This document shows positions 26,768 to 36,659 of a DNA stretch of 64,000 nucleotides, one piece after another (the stretch's first letter is position 1; each line of letters starts with the position of its first letter). The stretch is from Pseudomonadota bacterium (GTDB lineage: Bacteria; Pseudomonadota; Gammaproteobacteria; Burkholderiales; Methylophilaceae). The translations under genes and the position numbers were made by a program. The stretch lies in assembly GCA_029781535.1 (NCBI GenBank), contig JAKOWL010000250.1:34711-98710 (forward strand), read 5' to 3'. The notes below the pieces were generated by a model that saw only the letters and a list, made by a program, of their open reading frames with translations, was not told where the DNA came from and did no database searches.

Positions 26768-29435
26768 CCACCGGCAAGCTTGGCATACATTATCAACAGA
26801 AGATGTTGCCCATCTGCTGGAAACCAACCCTCAAACCGGATTAAGTAAAACACAAGTCACCGAACGCATTGCGCGTTATGGACCGAATACCTTGAATGAA
26901 AAACATGGGCGTTCCGCTTGGCACATACTATTCGACCAGCTTGCCAATTTCATGGTGATTGTGCTGATTGGTGCTGCAGTCATTTCCAGTATCGTTGGCG
27001 ATGTACAAGATACTATTGTCATCATAGTGATTGTGATACTGAATACAGTGATTGGCTTTATTCAGGAATATCGGGCGCAACGCGCGATGACGGCACTAAG
27101 GCAGATGGCAGAAGCCAAGGCGCGCGTGCTACGTGATAGCACAGTTCAAATCGTTAACGCTTCCGAGCTGGTTCCTGGTGATGTGGTATTGCTTGAAGCC
27201 GGCAATGTAGTGCCGGCTGATGTTAGACTCTCTGAAGCAGCGCAACTCAGGATTGATGAGTCAGCCCTGACAGGGGAATCCATCGCTGTCGAGAAACAAA
27301 TCCACCCGCTATCTGCAGCAGATGTGCCGTTAGGCGACAAAATCTGCCTGGCATACAAAGGTACGGTAGTCACTTATGGCCGCGGGCGTGGTCTGGTGAT
27401 TGCCACCGGGATGCAAAGCGAGCTGGGCAAGATCGCATCACTACTCAGCCAGGATAGTAAAAGTAAAACCCCATTACAAAAGCGCATGGTTAGCTTGGGC
27501 AGATGGCTGGCATTAGCTGCACTGGCGATTTGCTTACTGGTCTTTGTGATTGGCATTTTGCGCGGCGAGCCACTTTTACCCATGTTCATGACATCTATCA
27601 GCCTGGCAGTGGCGGCCATTCCAGAAGCATTGCCCGCTGTAGTGACCATCTCATTGGCCATAGGCGCACACAGAATGATCAAGCAGCACGCATTGATCCG
27701 CCAACTGCCTGCAGTAGAGACATTGGGCTCAGTGACTTATATCTGCTCTGATAAAACAGGCACATTGACGCAGAATAAAATGCATGTGACTACACTTTAT
27801 GCCGATGGCATCGTTGCCGATATTGAGCAATTCAAAGGACCTGAAAATACGAATGCATTCATTAAAAGTAAAAACGGTCCTTGGCCAATCTTATTTCAGG
27901 CGTTGGCATTGAACAACGACGCACATCAGGATAACCATGGCCGTGTACAGGGTGAACCCACCGAGGCAGCGTTGTTGCGTGCGGCACAAGAAGCTGGCTG
28001 GCTTAAGACAGAACTGGAAAAGCTGACCCCCAGGTTAAAAGAACTGGCTTTTGATTCCGAGCGTAAGCGTATGACGACGTTCCATCGTGCCGAGGATAGC
28101 GTGATTGCTTACACCAAAGGCTCCCCCGAAACGCTCCTAACCCAATGCACGCGCATACTCACTTCAAGCGGCGAAAACCCGATAGGACAAGCAGCATTAT
28201 TGCAGCAAGCGGAAGTGATGGCGGCAAATGGTTTGCGTGTATTGGCCATTGCTTATCGTCATTGGGACACCTTGCCGGTTGGCGAACAGCCTGACGAGCT
28301 GGAACACCAACTTGTTTTTCTTGGTTTTGCCGGGCTTATCGATCCGCCACGTAGCGAAGCAAAAGAAGCGGTTTCTTTATGCAAACTGGCAGGCATTACC
28401 CCCGTCATGATTACAGGCGATCACCCTGCCACTGCGCGCGCCATCGCCTACCAACTGGGCATATTGGCAGATAGCGATGGTAAGGTGATTACCGGTACCG
28501 ATCTGGCAAAGCTGAGCCAAGAAGCGCTTGAAACCGAAGTTGAGCATATACGGGTCTATGCCCGCGTTGATCCCGCTCAGAAAATCAAGATTGTCCGCGC
28601 ACTGCAGGAAAAAGGCGAAGTGGTGGCCATGACAGGTGACGGCGTTAACGACGCCCCCGCATTGAAAGCTGCAGACATTGGTATAGCCATGGGCAAAGGC
28701 GGTACGGACGTAGCCCGTGAAGCCGCGCATATGGTGTTACTGGATGACAACTTCGCTACTATCGTACATGCCGTTCGTTACGGCCGTCGCCTCTATGACA
28801 ATATCCGCAAATTTATCCGCTACGTAGTCACGACCAATTCGGCGGAAGTCATGACTATTTTTTTGGCACCTTTTCTAGGATTGCCAATACCATTGCTGCC
28901 TATCCATATACTATGGATCAACTTAGTCAGCGACGGGCTTCCAGCGTTGGCGCTTACCACCGAAGCGACAGAACGTGGGGTCATGCGCAGGCCGCCACGC
29001 CCGGCAAAGGAAAGTCTGTTTGCCAACGGCATGTGGCAACACATGATTTGGGTAGGGCTGCTGATGGCAGGCCTGTCCTTGTTTACCCAGGCATGGGCCT
29101 ATCATTCCGGATTAGCGCATTGGCAAACTATGGTTTTTACCGTGCTTACCATCAGCCAACTGGGACATGTCATGGCTATCCGCTCAGAGAAAGAATCTCT
29201 TTTCAGTATTGGCTTCTTCTCCAACACGCCAATGACTGCAGCAGTGATGATGACTTTCGTATTGCAAATGGCGCTTATTTACTTACCAGTATTTAACGAA
29301 ACCTTCAAAACCAACCCCCTTAGCATGGAAGAGCTTGTCTTTTGTCTGGCCATATCCAGCATAGTTTTCATCGCTGTAGAAATCGAGAAATGGTTAATAC
29401 GCCGTGGATGGCTATATCGTCTTCAAGCGAATTAA
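26760..29435 (+). CDS. P2-type (SERCA/PMR1-like) cation-transporting ATPase
   Basis: 891 aa. It has an N-terminal cation-ATPase domain, actuator motif LTGES, M4 motif AAIPEALPAVVT, phosphorylation site SDKTGTLTQNK (D331), and the hinge TGDGVNDAPALKAADIGIAMG. The six C-terminal helices are complete. The M4 Glu of IPEALP is typical of bacterial Ca2+ pumps, so Ca2+ export is likely; Mn2+ is possible. The ATG at 26760 overlaps the antiporter stop by 8 bp, giving translational coupling of two different Ca2+ exporters. Confidence 0.9.
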   Translation: MDNHRQAWHTLSTEDVAHLLETNPQTGLSKTQVTERIARYGPNTLNEKHGRSAWHILFDQLANFMVIVLIGAAVISSIVGDVQDTIVIIVIVILNTVIGFIQEYRAQRAMTALRQMAEAKARVLRDSTVQIVNASELVPGDVVLLEAGNVVPADVRLSEAAQLRIDESALTGESIAVEKQIHPLSAADVPLGDKICLAYKGTVVTYGRGRGLVIATGMQSELGKIASLLSQDSKSKTPLQKRMVSLGRWLALAALAICLLVFVIGILRGEPLLPMFMTSISLAVAAIPEALPAVVTISLAIGAHRMIKQHALIRQLPAVETLGSVTYICSDKTGTLTQNKMHVTTLYADGIVADIEQFKGPENTNAFIKSKNGPWPILFQALALNNDAHQDNHGRVQGEPTEAALLRAAQEAGWLKTELEKLTPRLKELAFDSERKRMTTFHRAEDSVIAYTKGSPETLLTQCTRILTSSGENPIGQAALLQQAEVMAANGLRVLAIAYRHWDTLPVGEQPDELEHQLVFLGFAGLIDPPRSEAKEAVSLCKLAGITPVMITGDHPATARAIAYQLGILADSDGKVITGTDLAKLSQEALETEVEHIRVYARVDPAQKIKIVRALQEKGEVVAMTGDGVNDAPALKAADIGIAMGKGGTDVAREAAHMVLLDDNFATIVHAVRYGRRLYDNIRKFIRYVVTTNSAEVMTIFLAPFLGLPIPLLPIHILWINLVSDGLPALALTTEATERGVMRRPPRPAKESLFANGMWQHMIWVGLLMAGLSLFTQAWAYHSGLAHWQTMVFTVLTISQLGHVMAIRSEKESLFSIGFFSNTPMTAAVMMTFVLQMALIYLPVFNETFKTNPLSMEELVFCLAISSIVFIAVEIEKWLIRRGWLYRLQAN

Positions 29436-29495
29436 AAAAACATCTTCCAGCAGTAATCAGTGAGGCAACACGCCAGCACCTGATCTCGATTCGCG

Positions 29496-29523
29496 TTTAC
29501 ATGTATATACAAAACCTTACAAT
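29496..29523 (+). promoter_or_regulatory. Possible sigma70 promoter for the small secreted protein gene
   Basis: TTTACA (29496-29501), 16-bp spacer, TACAAT (29518-29523), in the 170-bp AT-rich gap after the ATPase gene. A second TTTACA lies just downstream, so the exact promoter is uncertain. Confidence 0.35.
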
Positions 29524-29605
29524 TGTTTACAAGCACGTCATTAAATTGCAATACCGGGTTGTTAAAGTGACTCAAACGTTAATTAATAGCGGAAAGGAGT
29601 AAATA

Positions 29606-29962
29606 ATGAACGCGTTAATTAAGAGCATTATTTTAGGCGGCTTGGTACTTACTGGTTTAGCGTTGGTTCCAATGCATGCCAATGCTACCGGGTTCCGTCA
29701 CGATACACTAGGCAATAATGGCAAAGTGCTTTCAAAAAGCAAGTTCTATGATGCCGTTGAAAATACAAAACCGGATCAAGTCGCTTTGGTCTTCGGTTTA
29801 CCTGACCAAATTCTGACCTTGAAAAAACCAAATGGCGAAACGCAAGGTGTAGTTTGGGTTTACCGTAACGCAGTCAAACAAGATAGCGACAAGTTATCAG
29901 ACGCACGTCTTGTATTGATTGATGGCAAATTAGAGTACGTCCCATTGTCTGACGTGATTTGA
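29606..29962 (+). CDS. Small secreted protein of unknown function
   Basis: 118 aa. A Sec signal peptide (residues 1-28, ending HANA) precedes a mature part of about 90 residues. The pattern KSKFYDAVENTKPDQVALVFGLPDQILTLKK followed by VVWVYRN loosely resembles small BamE/SmpA-like periplasmic folds, in which a short helix pair precedes a three-stranded sheet; this is a weak, shape-level guess. It has a strong GGAAAGGAG ribosome site and its own downstream terminator, so it is probably a monocistronic, well-expressed gene. Confidence 0.75.
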   Translation: MNALIKSIILGGLVLTGLALVPMHANATGFRHDTLGNNGKVLSKSKFYDAVENTKPDQVALVFGLPDQILTLKKPNGETQGVVWVYRNAVKQDSDKLSDARLVLIDGKLEYVPLSDVI

Positions 29963-30046
29963 TTTGCCTTGTAATGATTGCTTAACGTGCAAATAAATGG
30001 CGTGGTCCCCCATCACGTCAGTATCTCCTAATCATTTGCACCCTCG

Positions 30047-30074
30047 CCCACCCCTCACCGGGTGGGTTTTTTTT
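30047..30074 (+). terminator. Intrinsic terminator
   Basis: Perfect 7-bp stem CCCACCC/GGGTGGG, 6-nt loop, then eight T residues. It separates the small secreted protein gene from creB. Confidence 0.9.
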
Positions 30075-30112
30075 ACATACTCAAGGCACGTAAACTCGTC
30101 TAAAATGCGTTC

Positions 30113-30778
30113 ATGCCGCACATTTTGATCGTAGAGGACGAGCCAGCTATTGCCGAAACGCTTGTATATGCCTGCCAAGAAGCAGGTCTGCAAACCACAC
30201 ACCATCAGCTAGGCAGCGATGCTATCTCGGCAATCGAAACCGGATTGTTTGACATGGTCATACTGGATGTTGGCTTGCCGGATATCACAGGATTCGATGT
30301 ATGCAAGCAGATCCGTATGTCTTCTGATATCCCGGTACTTTTCCTAACCGCACGCAGCCATGAGATAGACCGCATCGTCGGGCTTGAGATCGGAGCCGAT
30401 GATTACGTGACAAAGCCTTTTAGCCCTCGCGAGGTAGTGGCACGAATCAAAGCCATTTTGCGCAGAATGGAACCGTCTCATCCACAACCGCAGCTTACAT
30501 TCAAACTGGACGCAGATGGTACACGTATCCAGTATCGCGACAACTGGTTGCAGTTGACGCGCTATGAGTTTGGTCTGCTTAAAACGCTGATGCAGCATCC
30601 CACACGCATTTACAGCCGTGCGCAGCTGATGGACCTGGTATGGTCGGATGCAGAAGACACCCTGGAACGCACGGTGGATGCGCATATCAAGACATTGCGC
30701 GCAAAACTTAAAGCCATCGACATGAACTGCGAGGCTGTTGTGACACATCGCGGCATGGGCTATAGCCTGCTCAAATGA
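30113..30778 (+). CDS. creB: Response regulator CreB (OmpR family)
   Basis: 221 aa. The receiver domain has acidic pocket EDEP, phospho-acceptor D52 (VILDVGLP), LTAR and K101 (VTKPF). The C-terminal winged helix ends with RTVDAHIKTLRAKLK. It is paired with creC by an ATGA overlap. In enterics CreB binds TTCAC-N6-TTCAC tags and activates creD; a perfect tag is present here before creD. ATG at 30113. Confidence 0.9.
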   Translation: MPHILIVEDEPAIAETLVYACQEAGLQTTHHQLGSDAISAIETGLFDMVILDVGLPDITGFDVCKQIRMSSDIPVLFLTARSHEIDRIVGLEIGADDYVTKPFSPREVVARIKAILRRMEPSHPQPQLTFKLDADGTRIQYRDNWLQLTRYEFGLLKTLMQHPTRIYSRAQLMDLVWSDAEDTLERTVDAHIKTLRAKLKAIDMNCEAVVTHRGMGYSLLK

Positions 30779-32208
30779 AAATCTCGCTGAAGATCTTTTT
30801 GGGTTACTTTATCCTGGTTGGCCTGGCCGCATTTTTTGTGCTGAACGTATTTGTAGACGAAGTAAAACCCGGTGTGCGCCAAGCCATGGAAGATAGCCTG
30901 ATGGACACCGCAAATGTACTGGCAGCGCTAGTCGCGCAGGACTTTAAAACTGGACAGATACAATCCGGCGACTTTGCACAAAGCCTGAAGTACTATCAAA
31001 ACAACGCCAGCCAGGCCAATATCTGGGGAGTGAAAAAACAAGGGGCCAGCTACCGCGTATATATCACAGACAACAAAGGCACCGTCGTGTTCGATTCAGC
31101 CAACCTGGCTTTGGGGCAAGACTATTCGCGCTGGAACGATGTATACCTGACACTGCGAGGGAAATACGGTGTACGCTCCAGCCCTGTGGTTGAAGGCGAA
31201 AAAGATGGCGACACGATCATGTATGTCGCCGCGCCCATCAAAGACGGCAAAAATATCATCGGATCGCTTACCGTGGCAAAACCAAACCGTGCCATGTTGC
31301 CATTCATCCAGCGTGCACAAATGAAAATCCTAGGCTGGGGTGCACTGCTGCTGGGGATGTCCATCCTCATCGGGATATGGTTCACGTGGCGTTTCACACG
31401 TGCCATCCATCGCCTGCGTGATTACGCCGTAGCAGTCTCACAAGGCAAGAAAGCTGCACAACCCTCATCCAGCAACGATGAACTGGATGAGCTTGCGAAA
31501 GCCATGCATACCATGCGCAATGAACTGGATGGCAAACAATATGTGCAGGATTATATCCATCAGCTGACACATGAATTGAAAAGTCCTATCACCGCAATCC
31601 AGGCCAGCAGCGAGTTATTACAAGGCGAAATGCCCCCCGAAGACCGGCAGAGGTTTTTGGGTAATATCCAAACGCAAACGACACGCCTGCAGCAAATGAT
31701 TCAAAACATGCTGGGTTTGGCGACGATGGAAAGCCAGCAGAAACTGGCCCAAACCAGCACTATAGATCTAACGCAGCTAGTACGTACGCAGATCCAGTAT
31801 TTGCAGGACAAGGCCGCTCATCGCCATATTCAAATCAGCTTACAAACCAGCACAGCCCCCCTGCATACTCAAGGGGAGACTTTTTTACTGGCGCAGGCCA
31901 TTACCAACCTGTTGGAAAATGCGCTGGATTTCAGCCCGGATAACGGCAGAATCGATGTGACAATTTCCAGCAAAGATGAATTTGTAGAGATTGCCGTACG
32001 CGATCATGGCACTGGTATCCCTGATTATGCGCAAGACAAGATCTTTGACAAGTTCTACTCTTTGCCCAGACCACTAAACGGCCAAAAAAGCACCGGACTA
32101 GGACTCAATTTCGTACGAGAAGTGGCACTGCTGCATGGCGGGGATATTCGCGTACAAAACCATGCAGATGGCGGCGTGCTTGCAACATTAATGCTGCCGC
32201 TGCACTAG
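30775..32208 (+). CDS. creC: Sensor histidine kinase CreC
   Basis: 477 aa. Helix 1 (about 8-27) and helix 2 (about 185-207) bracket a periplasmic sensor of about 155 residues. A HAMP-like linker is followed by the H box HELKSPITAIQ (H266), an N box NLLENALDFSP, and G boxes DHGTGIP and STGLGLNFV. It phosphorylates CreB. The signal it detects is unknown. Translation is coupled to creB. Confidence 0.9.
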   Translation: MKISLKIFLGYFILVGLAAFFVLNVFVDEVKPGVRQAMEDSLMDTANVLAALVAQDFKTGQIQSGDFAQSLKYYQNNASQANIWGVKKQGASYRVYITDNKGTVVFDSANLALGQDYSRWNDVYLTLRGKYGVRSSPVVEGEKDGDTIMYVAAPIKDGKNIIGSLTVAKPNRAMLPFIQRAQMKILGWGALLLGMSILIGIWFTWRFTRAIHRLRDYAVAVSQGKKAAQPSSSNDELDELAKAMHTMRNELDGKQYVQDYIHQLTHELKSPITAIQASSELLQGEMPPEDRQRFLGNIQTQTTRLQQMIQNMLGLATMESQQKLAQTSTIDLTQLVRTQIQYLQDKAAHRHIQISLQTSTAPLHTQGETFLLAQAITNLLENALDFSPDNGRIDVTISSKDEFVEIAVRDHGTGIPDYAQDKIFDKFYSLPRPLNGQKSTGLGLNFVREVALLHGGDIRVQNHADGGVLATLMLPLH

Positions 32209-32219
32209 ATAACTTCATA

Positions 32220-32235
32220 TTCACTTCACATTCAC
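32220..32235 (+). promoter_or_regulatory. cre-tag (CreB-binding direct repeat) upstream of creD
   Basis: TTCAC-TTCACA-TTCAC, a perfect match to the CreB consensus TTCACN6TTCAC. It lies 64 bp before the creD ATG, with a TATTCT -10-like hexamer 26 bp downstream. It implies a CreB-dependent promoter between creC and creD. Confidence 0.75.
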
Positions 32236-32299
32236 CGCATCATCCCTTCATTGACGATGCTTATTCTGCACACTCCTACACAACAAAAAGGGGTATGCA

Positions 32300-33664
32300 A
32301 TGAACAGAACTTTTATCTTTAAAGTCATGGGAGTGTTCTTTCTCACCATGATGATGTCCTGGGCGGTCAGCTATATCAACTCGATGATTCATGAAAGGCA
32401 GTTTCGGCAAGAAGACGTCAAAAACCAGATTGCGCTTAGCTCTGCCGGAAGACAAACGATTATCGGACCGATATTGGTAGTGCCATATATTGAGCAATAT
32501 CCGGAAACAATCACCGAGAATGGCATCAAAAAAACGGTGATTCAGCAAGATACACAAGCGGTGTATATTTTGCCGGAGACACTGAATCTTGAAGGAGGAT
32601 TTACCAACCAATACAAACAGTTAGGCATATACAAAGCACTTATGTATCAGCTCGGCGGACAGATGCAAGGACGCTTCAAATTCAATCAGCCAATCCTGCC
32701 CAGGCACTCAGGTGGTACGGTTTATATCAAACCTGCATACCTCAGCATGGGAATCAGTGACCCGCGCGGCTTTACCGACAAGCCAGAGCTCACCTGGAAC
32801 GAAAGAACCATAGGATTTTTGCAAGGCACTCAACTGAAAGCGCTTGGCAAGGGCATCCATGCTGAGCTCGGGCAAATCGACATGACGCAGACTCACGATA
32901 TTCCATTTGCGTTCAAACTCAATCTGCGCGGGATGGAAAACTTTGACTTTACCCCGATTGCCGACAATAACAAAGTGCTGCTTCGCTCCAGCTGGCAGCA
33001 CCCGCATTTTAACGGCAGCTACCTGCCAGACCCGAACACCCAAAAAGTCAATAGTGCCGGGTTTGAGGCCGAATGGCGTGTGTCATCTATCTCCAGCAAC
33101 AACCAAAGCTTGCTAATAAACGCTCTGGGGGCAGCCAACTCATCCTTGAATCTGGAATCGTTAAACATCGGTTTTATCGAGCCCATCAACGTCTATAGCC
33201 TCTCCGACCGTGCCACGAAATATGGCCTGCTGTTCATCGGACTCACCTTTGCCGGATTCTTTATTTTCGAGCTGATGAAGCAACTGCGCATCCACCCTGC
33301 ACAATACACCATGGTGGGTCTGGCGATGGCAATGTTCTATCTCTTGCTCATCTCTTTATCGGAGCACATCAGCTTTGGCGCGTCTTACCTGATCGCCAGT
33401 CTGGCCTGTGTAGGCTTGCTGGGGTATTACCTGAGCTTTGTGCTAAAAAGCAAAGCAAACGGGGCAATCTTTGCCACCCTGCTGACAGCGCTCTATGGCG
33501 CGCTATATGGCATTCTCGCATCGGAAGACAATGCCCTGCTGATGGGGTCACTACTTGTGTTCGGCTTACTAGCACTCACCATGGTGATTACCCGCAAAGT
33601 GGACTGGTATCAGATCAGTAGCAAACCAGCACAAAGCCTGGCTTACGCTGAGTACACCGCATAA
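32300..33664 (+). CDS. creD: Inner membrane protein CreD
   Basis: 454 aa. One N-terminal helix (about 5-25) is followed by a large periplasmic domain (about 30-295) and five or six C-terminal helices starting at GLLFIGLTFAGFFIFELMK. The segment QLGGQMQGRF and the order behind creBC support CreD. It is linked in other bacteria to envelope integrity and beta-lactam or colicin tolerance. Its start has AAAAAGGGG upstream, and its stop overlaps the next start (TAATG). Confidence 0.88.
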   Translation: MNRTFIFKVMGVFFLTMMMSWAVSYINSMIHERQFRQEDVKNQIALSSAGRQTIIGPILVVPYIEQYPETITENGIKKTVIQQDTQAVYILPETLNLEGGFTNQYKQLGIYKALMYQLGGQMQGRFKFNQPILPRHSGGTVYIKPAYLSMGISDPRGFTDKPELTWNERTIGFLQGTQLKALGKGIHAELGQIDMTQTHDIPFAFKLNLRGMENFDFTPIADNNKVLLRSSWQHPHFNGSYLPDPNTQKVNSAGFEAEWRVSSISSNNQSLLINALGAANSSLNLESLNIGFIEPINVYSLSDRATKYGLLFIGLTFAGFFIFELMKQLRIHPAQYTMVGLAMAMFYLLLISLSEHISFGASYLIASLACVGLLGYYLSFVLKSKANGAIFATLLTALYGALYGILASEDNALLMGSLLVFGLLALTMVITRKVDWYQISSKPAQSLAYAEYTA

Positions 33665-34167
33665 TGCGCCGTGCAGTATATTTGCCTGCGCTTATCCTGC
33701 TGCTTGGGCTGCTAATGCCCAGGCAGCAGGTAATCCCGGTGCAGCATGCGCATCAAGGGGACTGGAACCGGCACAGCTTCTGGTATAGCCCATGGGGAAA
33801 ATCCGGTGTACACAAGGGCATCGATATCTTCGCGCCCAAAGGCACGCCTGTTTTGAGTAATGGCGCCGGGCTGGTGCTATTCAAGGGTAAAATCGCACTG
33901 GGTGGCAATGTGGTGGCGGTGCTTGGTGCCAAATGGCGCATTCACTATTACGCACACTTGAAGCAGGCAAACGTACCCTGGCTTGATTGGGTATCCAGTG
34001 GCGAGCAAATCGGCCAAGTAGGTGACACTGGCAATGCGGTGGGGAAGCCAACGCATTTACATTACAGTATCATTACGCTTGTGCCTTACCCGTGGCGTAT
34101 CTCCATGCAGCCACAGGGTTGGAAACAGATGTTTTATTTGAACCCAATGGATTACATTCAAGAATAG
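33664..34167 (+). CDS. M23-family metallopeptidase
   Basis: 167 aa with an N-terminal helix (about 5-19) serving as signal or anchor. The LytM zinc motifs are complete: HKGID (H50, D54), HYYAH (H97) and HLHY (H131, H133). Such enzymes cut peptidoglycan cross-links or act as lysostaphin-type endopeptidases. It starts within the creD stop, so it is probably part of the CreB-controlled unit. Confidence 0.88.
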   Translation: MRRAVYLPALILLLGLLMPRQQVIPVQHAHQGDWNRHSFWYSPWGKSGVHKGIDIFAPKGTPVLSNGAGLVLFKGKIALGGNVVAVLGAKWRIHYYAHLKQANVPWLDWVSSGEQIGQVGDTGNAVGKPTHLHYSIITLVPYPWRISMQPQGWKQMFYLNPMDYIQE

Positions 34168-34596
34168 ATGCGTTATTTACACTGGCTGAAACCCAAAAAA
34201 TGTTGGCTATGGTTGCTTGGCCTGCCTGTTTTGTATACAAGCTTTGTGCTGGGCTTTGTATGGTGGCATTGCCATAAAAGCGGCCTGGAGGGCGGAAAAT
34301 ATGGCCCACTCGATGCGTATCGCCATACGCTGGCCAGCGCTTTGGTTGCATACACCACCACACCCAGGCTGGTCTCGGCTACCACCAAAATCATGGAATA
34401 CAAGAACCGGCCAATCGACTTAATGGACCAGCACAATAATGCGATTGGCGCAGAAATTGGCGTGAATGCTGAATCGTTATTTGATCTGGATGCTGCCGTC
34501 AAGAATCAGGTGGCACATGGCACTATAGATGCTAGCAGTGCTCAGCAAACCACTTGGTTACCGCCGCAATATTGGCTAGAAAGTCTACTGTGGTGA
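34168..34596 (+). CDS. Small membrane-anchored hypothetical protein
   Basis: 142 aa. One N-terminal helix (about 12-30) is followed by a soluble part with GPLDAYRHTLASALVAYT and DQHNNAIGAEIGVNAES, a His/Asp/Asn-rich pattern of a conserved family of unknown function (DUF6973-like; my recall, not checked). Its ATG directly follows the peptidase stop, so it belongs to the same unit. It converges on the gene at 34603 with only 6 bp between; a GGTGAT/ATCACC dyad spans both stop codons. Confidence 0.72.
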   Translation: MRYLHWLKPKKCWLWLLGLPVLYTSFVLGFVWWHCHKSGLEGGKYGPLDAYRHTLASALVAYTTTPRLVSATTKIMEYKNRPIDLMDQHNNAIGAEIGVNAESLFDLDAAVKNQVAHGTIDASSAQQTTWLPPQYWLESLLW

Positions 34597-34602
34597 TTTA
34601 TA

Positions 34603-34848
34603 TCACCCAAGCAAACTTGCGATAACTTTCAGTTCTTCTTGTGGACTGGCGTAGTCTTCGTATTTCCTGCCAGCCGTCCGCGCATACCAGTAGTTGCTGT
34701 TCCACACATCACCCTCGATCTTGTGCAACACAGCATGTATCCAGTTGGCCATCGGGTCACTGTAATCCTGTGCGATTTTATGGGATTTATCCCATTCGCC
34801 ACCCAATGCAGCCTCAACAGCTTGTAACAAATGTTCCTTATTAGACAT
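34603..34848 (-). CDS. Small conserved hypothetical protein
   Basis: 81 aa from the ATG at 34848 ([15 protein letters not shown]). The core [29 protein letters not shown] followed by [12 protein letters not shown] reads like a small helical conserved protein. It has no membrane helix or signal. It overlaps gloA by 8 bp and is probably co-transcribed. Function unknown. Confidence 0.72.
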   Translation of the reverse strand: MSNKEHLLQAVEAALGGEWDKSHKIAQDYSDPMANWIHAVLHKIEGDVWNSNYWYARTAGRKYEDYASPQEELKVIASLLG

Positions 34849-35248
34849 TGCTTGGATATTGAATCGTGCCTTTTTGAATGAACTCGATCTTGTACCCATC
34901 CGGGTCTTCCACAAAGGCAATCACGATGGTGCCATGCTTCATCGGCCCAGCCTCACGCACTACTTTTCCGCCCTTGGCTTTCACCTGTTCGCAGGCTTTA
35001 TAAGCATCTTCCACCTCGATGGCGATATGCCCAAACGCACCGCCCATCTCATAGCTGGTCTTGCCATAGTTATAGGTCAATTCCAGAACGGTGTTGTCGT
35101 ACTCGTTGCCATAACCGACGAACGCCAGCGTGAATTCGCCATCCGGGTAATCGTGCGTACGCAGCAGTTTCATGCCCAGCACATTGGTGTAGAAATCAAT
35201 GGAGCGCTGTAAGTCGCCCACGCGTAACATGGTATGTAAGATTCTCAT
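34841..35248 (-). CDS. gloA: Lactoylglutathione lyase (glyoxalase I)
   Basis: 135 aa, family length. It isomerises the methylglyoxal-glutathione hemithioacetal to S-lactoylglutathione. The metal ligands lie in [10 protein letters not shown] (H5), NTVLELTYN (Glu), GHIAIEVED (His) and GYKIEFIQ (Glu), and the fold has the usual two beta-alpha-beta repeats. It sits 2 bp after the ferredoxin gene. Confidence 0.95.
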   Translation of the reverse strand: MRILHTMLRVGDLQRSIDFYTNVLGMKLLRTHDYPDGEFTLAFVGYGNEYDNTVLELTYNYGKTSYEMGGAFGHIAIEVEDAYKACEQVKAKGGKVVREAGPMKHGTIVIAFVEDPDGYKIEFIQKGTIQYPSNV

Positions 35249-35250
35249 GC

Positions 35251-36012
<762 letters not shown>

Positions 36013-36582
36013 CTAATGTTTGGATTTTAGCAAATGATAATACACCGCGCCTGCTTTGCCGTGTTTTAACACCTGCCAATCCTCATTATCCTGCAAAGCA
36101 TATTCCGCCTCGGCATACACTATGCCGTTTCCGGCTAAATGCGGTTTCAGCAAAGGCAGCAGTTTATCCAACCAGCCTTTGTTGTAGGGCGGGTCACAGA
36201 ATATCACCTCGAACTTTTGCACGTTCTGGGCCAGAAACTGTATCGCGTCCATCTGCAGCACCTGCGCAGCATCAGCCGCCAGCAAGGCTTTATTCTGTTG
36301 CAGGCTTTTGCAAGCCACAGGTGAAAACTCCACCATCGTCACGGCTTTTGCGTTGCGCGAAAGTGCCTCGAAACCCAGCGCGCCGGTGCCCGAGAACAAA
36401 TCCAGACAGGTTTTACCGGTCAAATCCTGCCCCAGCCAGTTGAACAGCGTCTGCCGCACGCGATCCGGCGTCGGGCGCAAACCTTCCGCATCCGGGAACT
36501 TGATGATGCGGCTGCGCCATATGCCGGCATTGATGCGTACCTGATTGGTTTTGGATTTCTGCAAAGTAATGTAGAGTGTCAA
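36013..36582 (-). CDS. rsmD: 16S rRNA (guanine966-N2)-methyltransferase
   Basis: About 189 aa. SAM motif I is LDLFSGTGALGFEAL and the N6/N2-MTase motif IV is DPPY. RPTPDRVRQTLFNWL is the RsmD signature. The start is a TTG, either 36582 or 36564, and no clear ribosome site decides. It is divergent from the membrane protein gene at 36660. Confidence 0.93.
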   Translation of the reverse strand: MTLYITLQKSKTNQVRINAGIWRSRIIKFPDAEGLRPTPDRVRQTLFNWLGQDLTGKTCLDLFSGTGALGFEALSRNAKAVTMVEFSPVACKSLQQNKALLAADAAQVLQMDAIQFLAQNVQKFEVIFCDPPYNKGWLDKLLPLLKPHLAGNGIVYAEAEYALQDNEDWQVLKHGKAGAVYYHLLKSKH

Positions 36583-36659
36583 AAAAGCCTAATTATAGTG
36601 AGCTACGGCGCATTTATGTTGTCATAAACAACAGCATCGTCATTGTGAGGGGTTTTATC

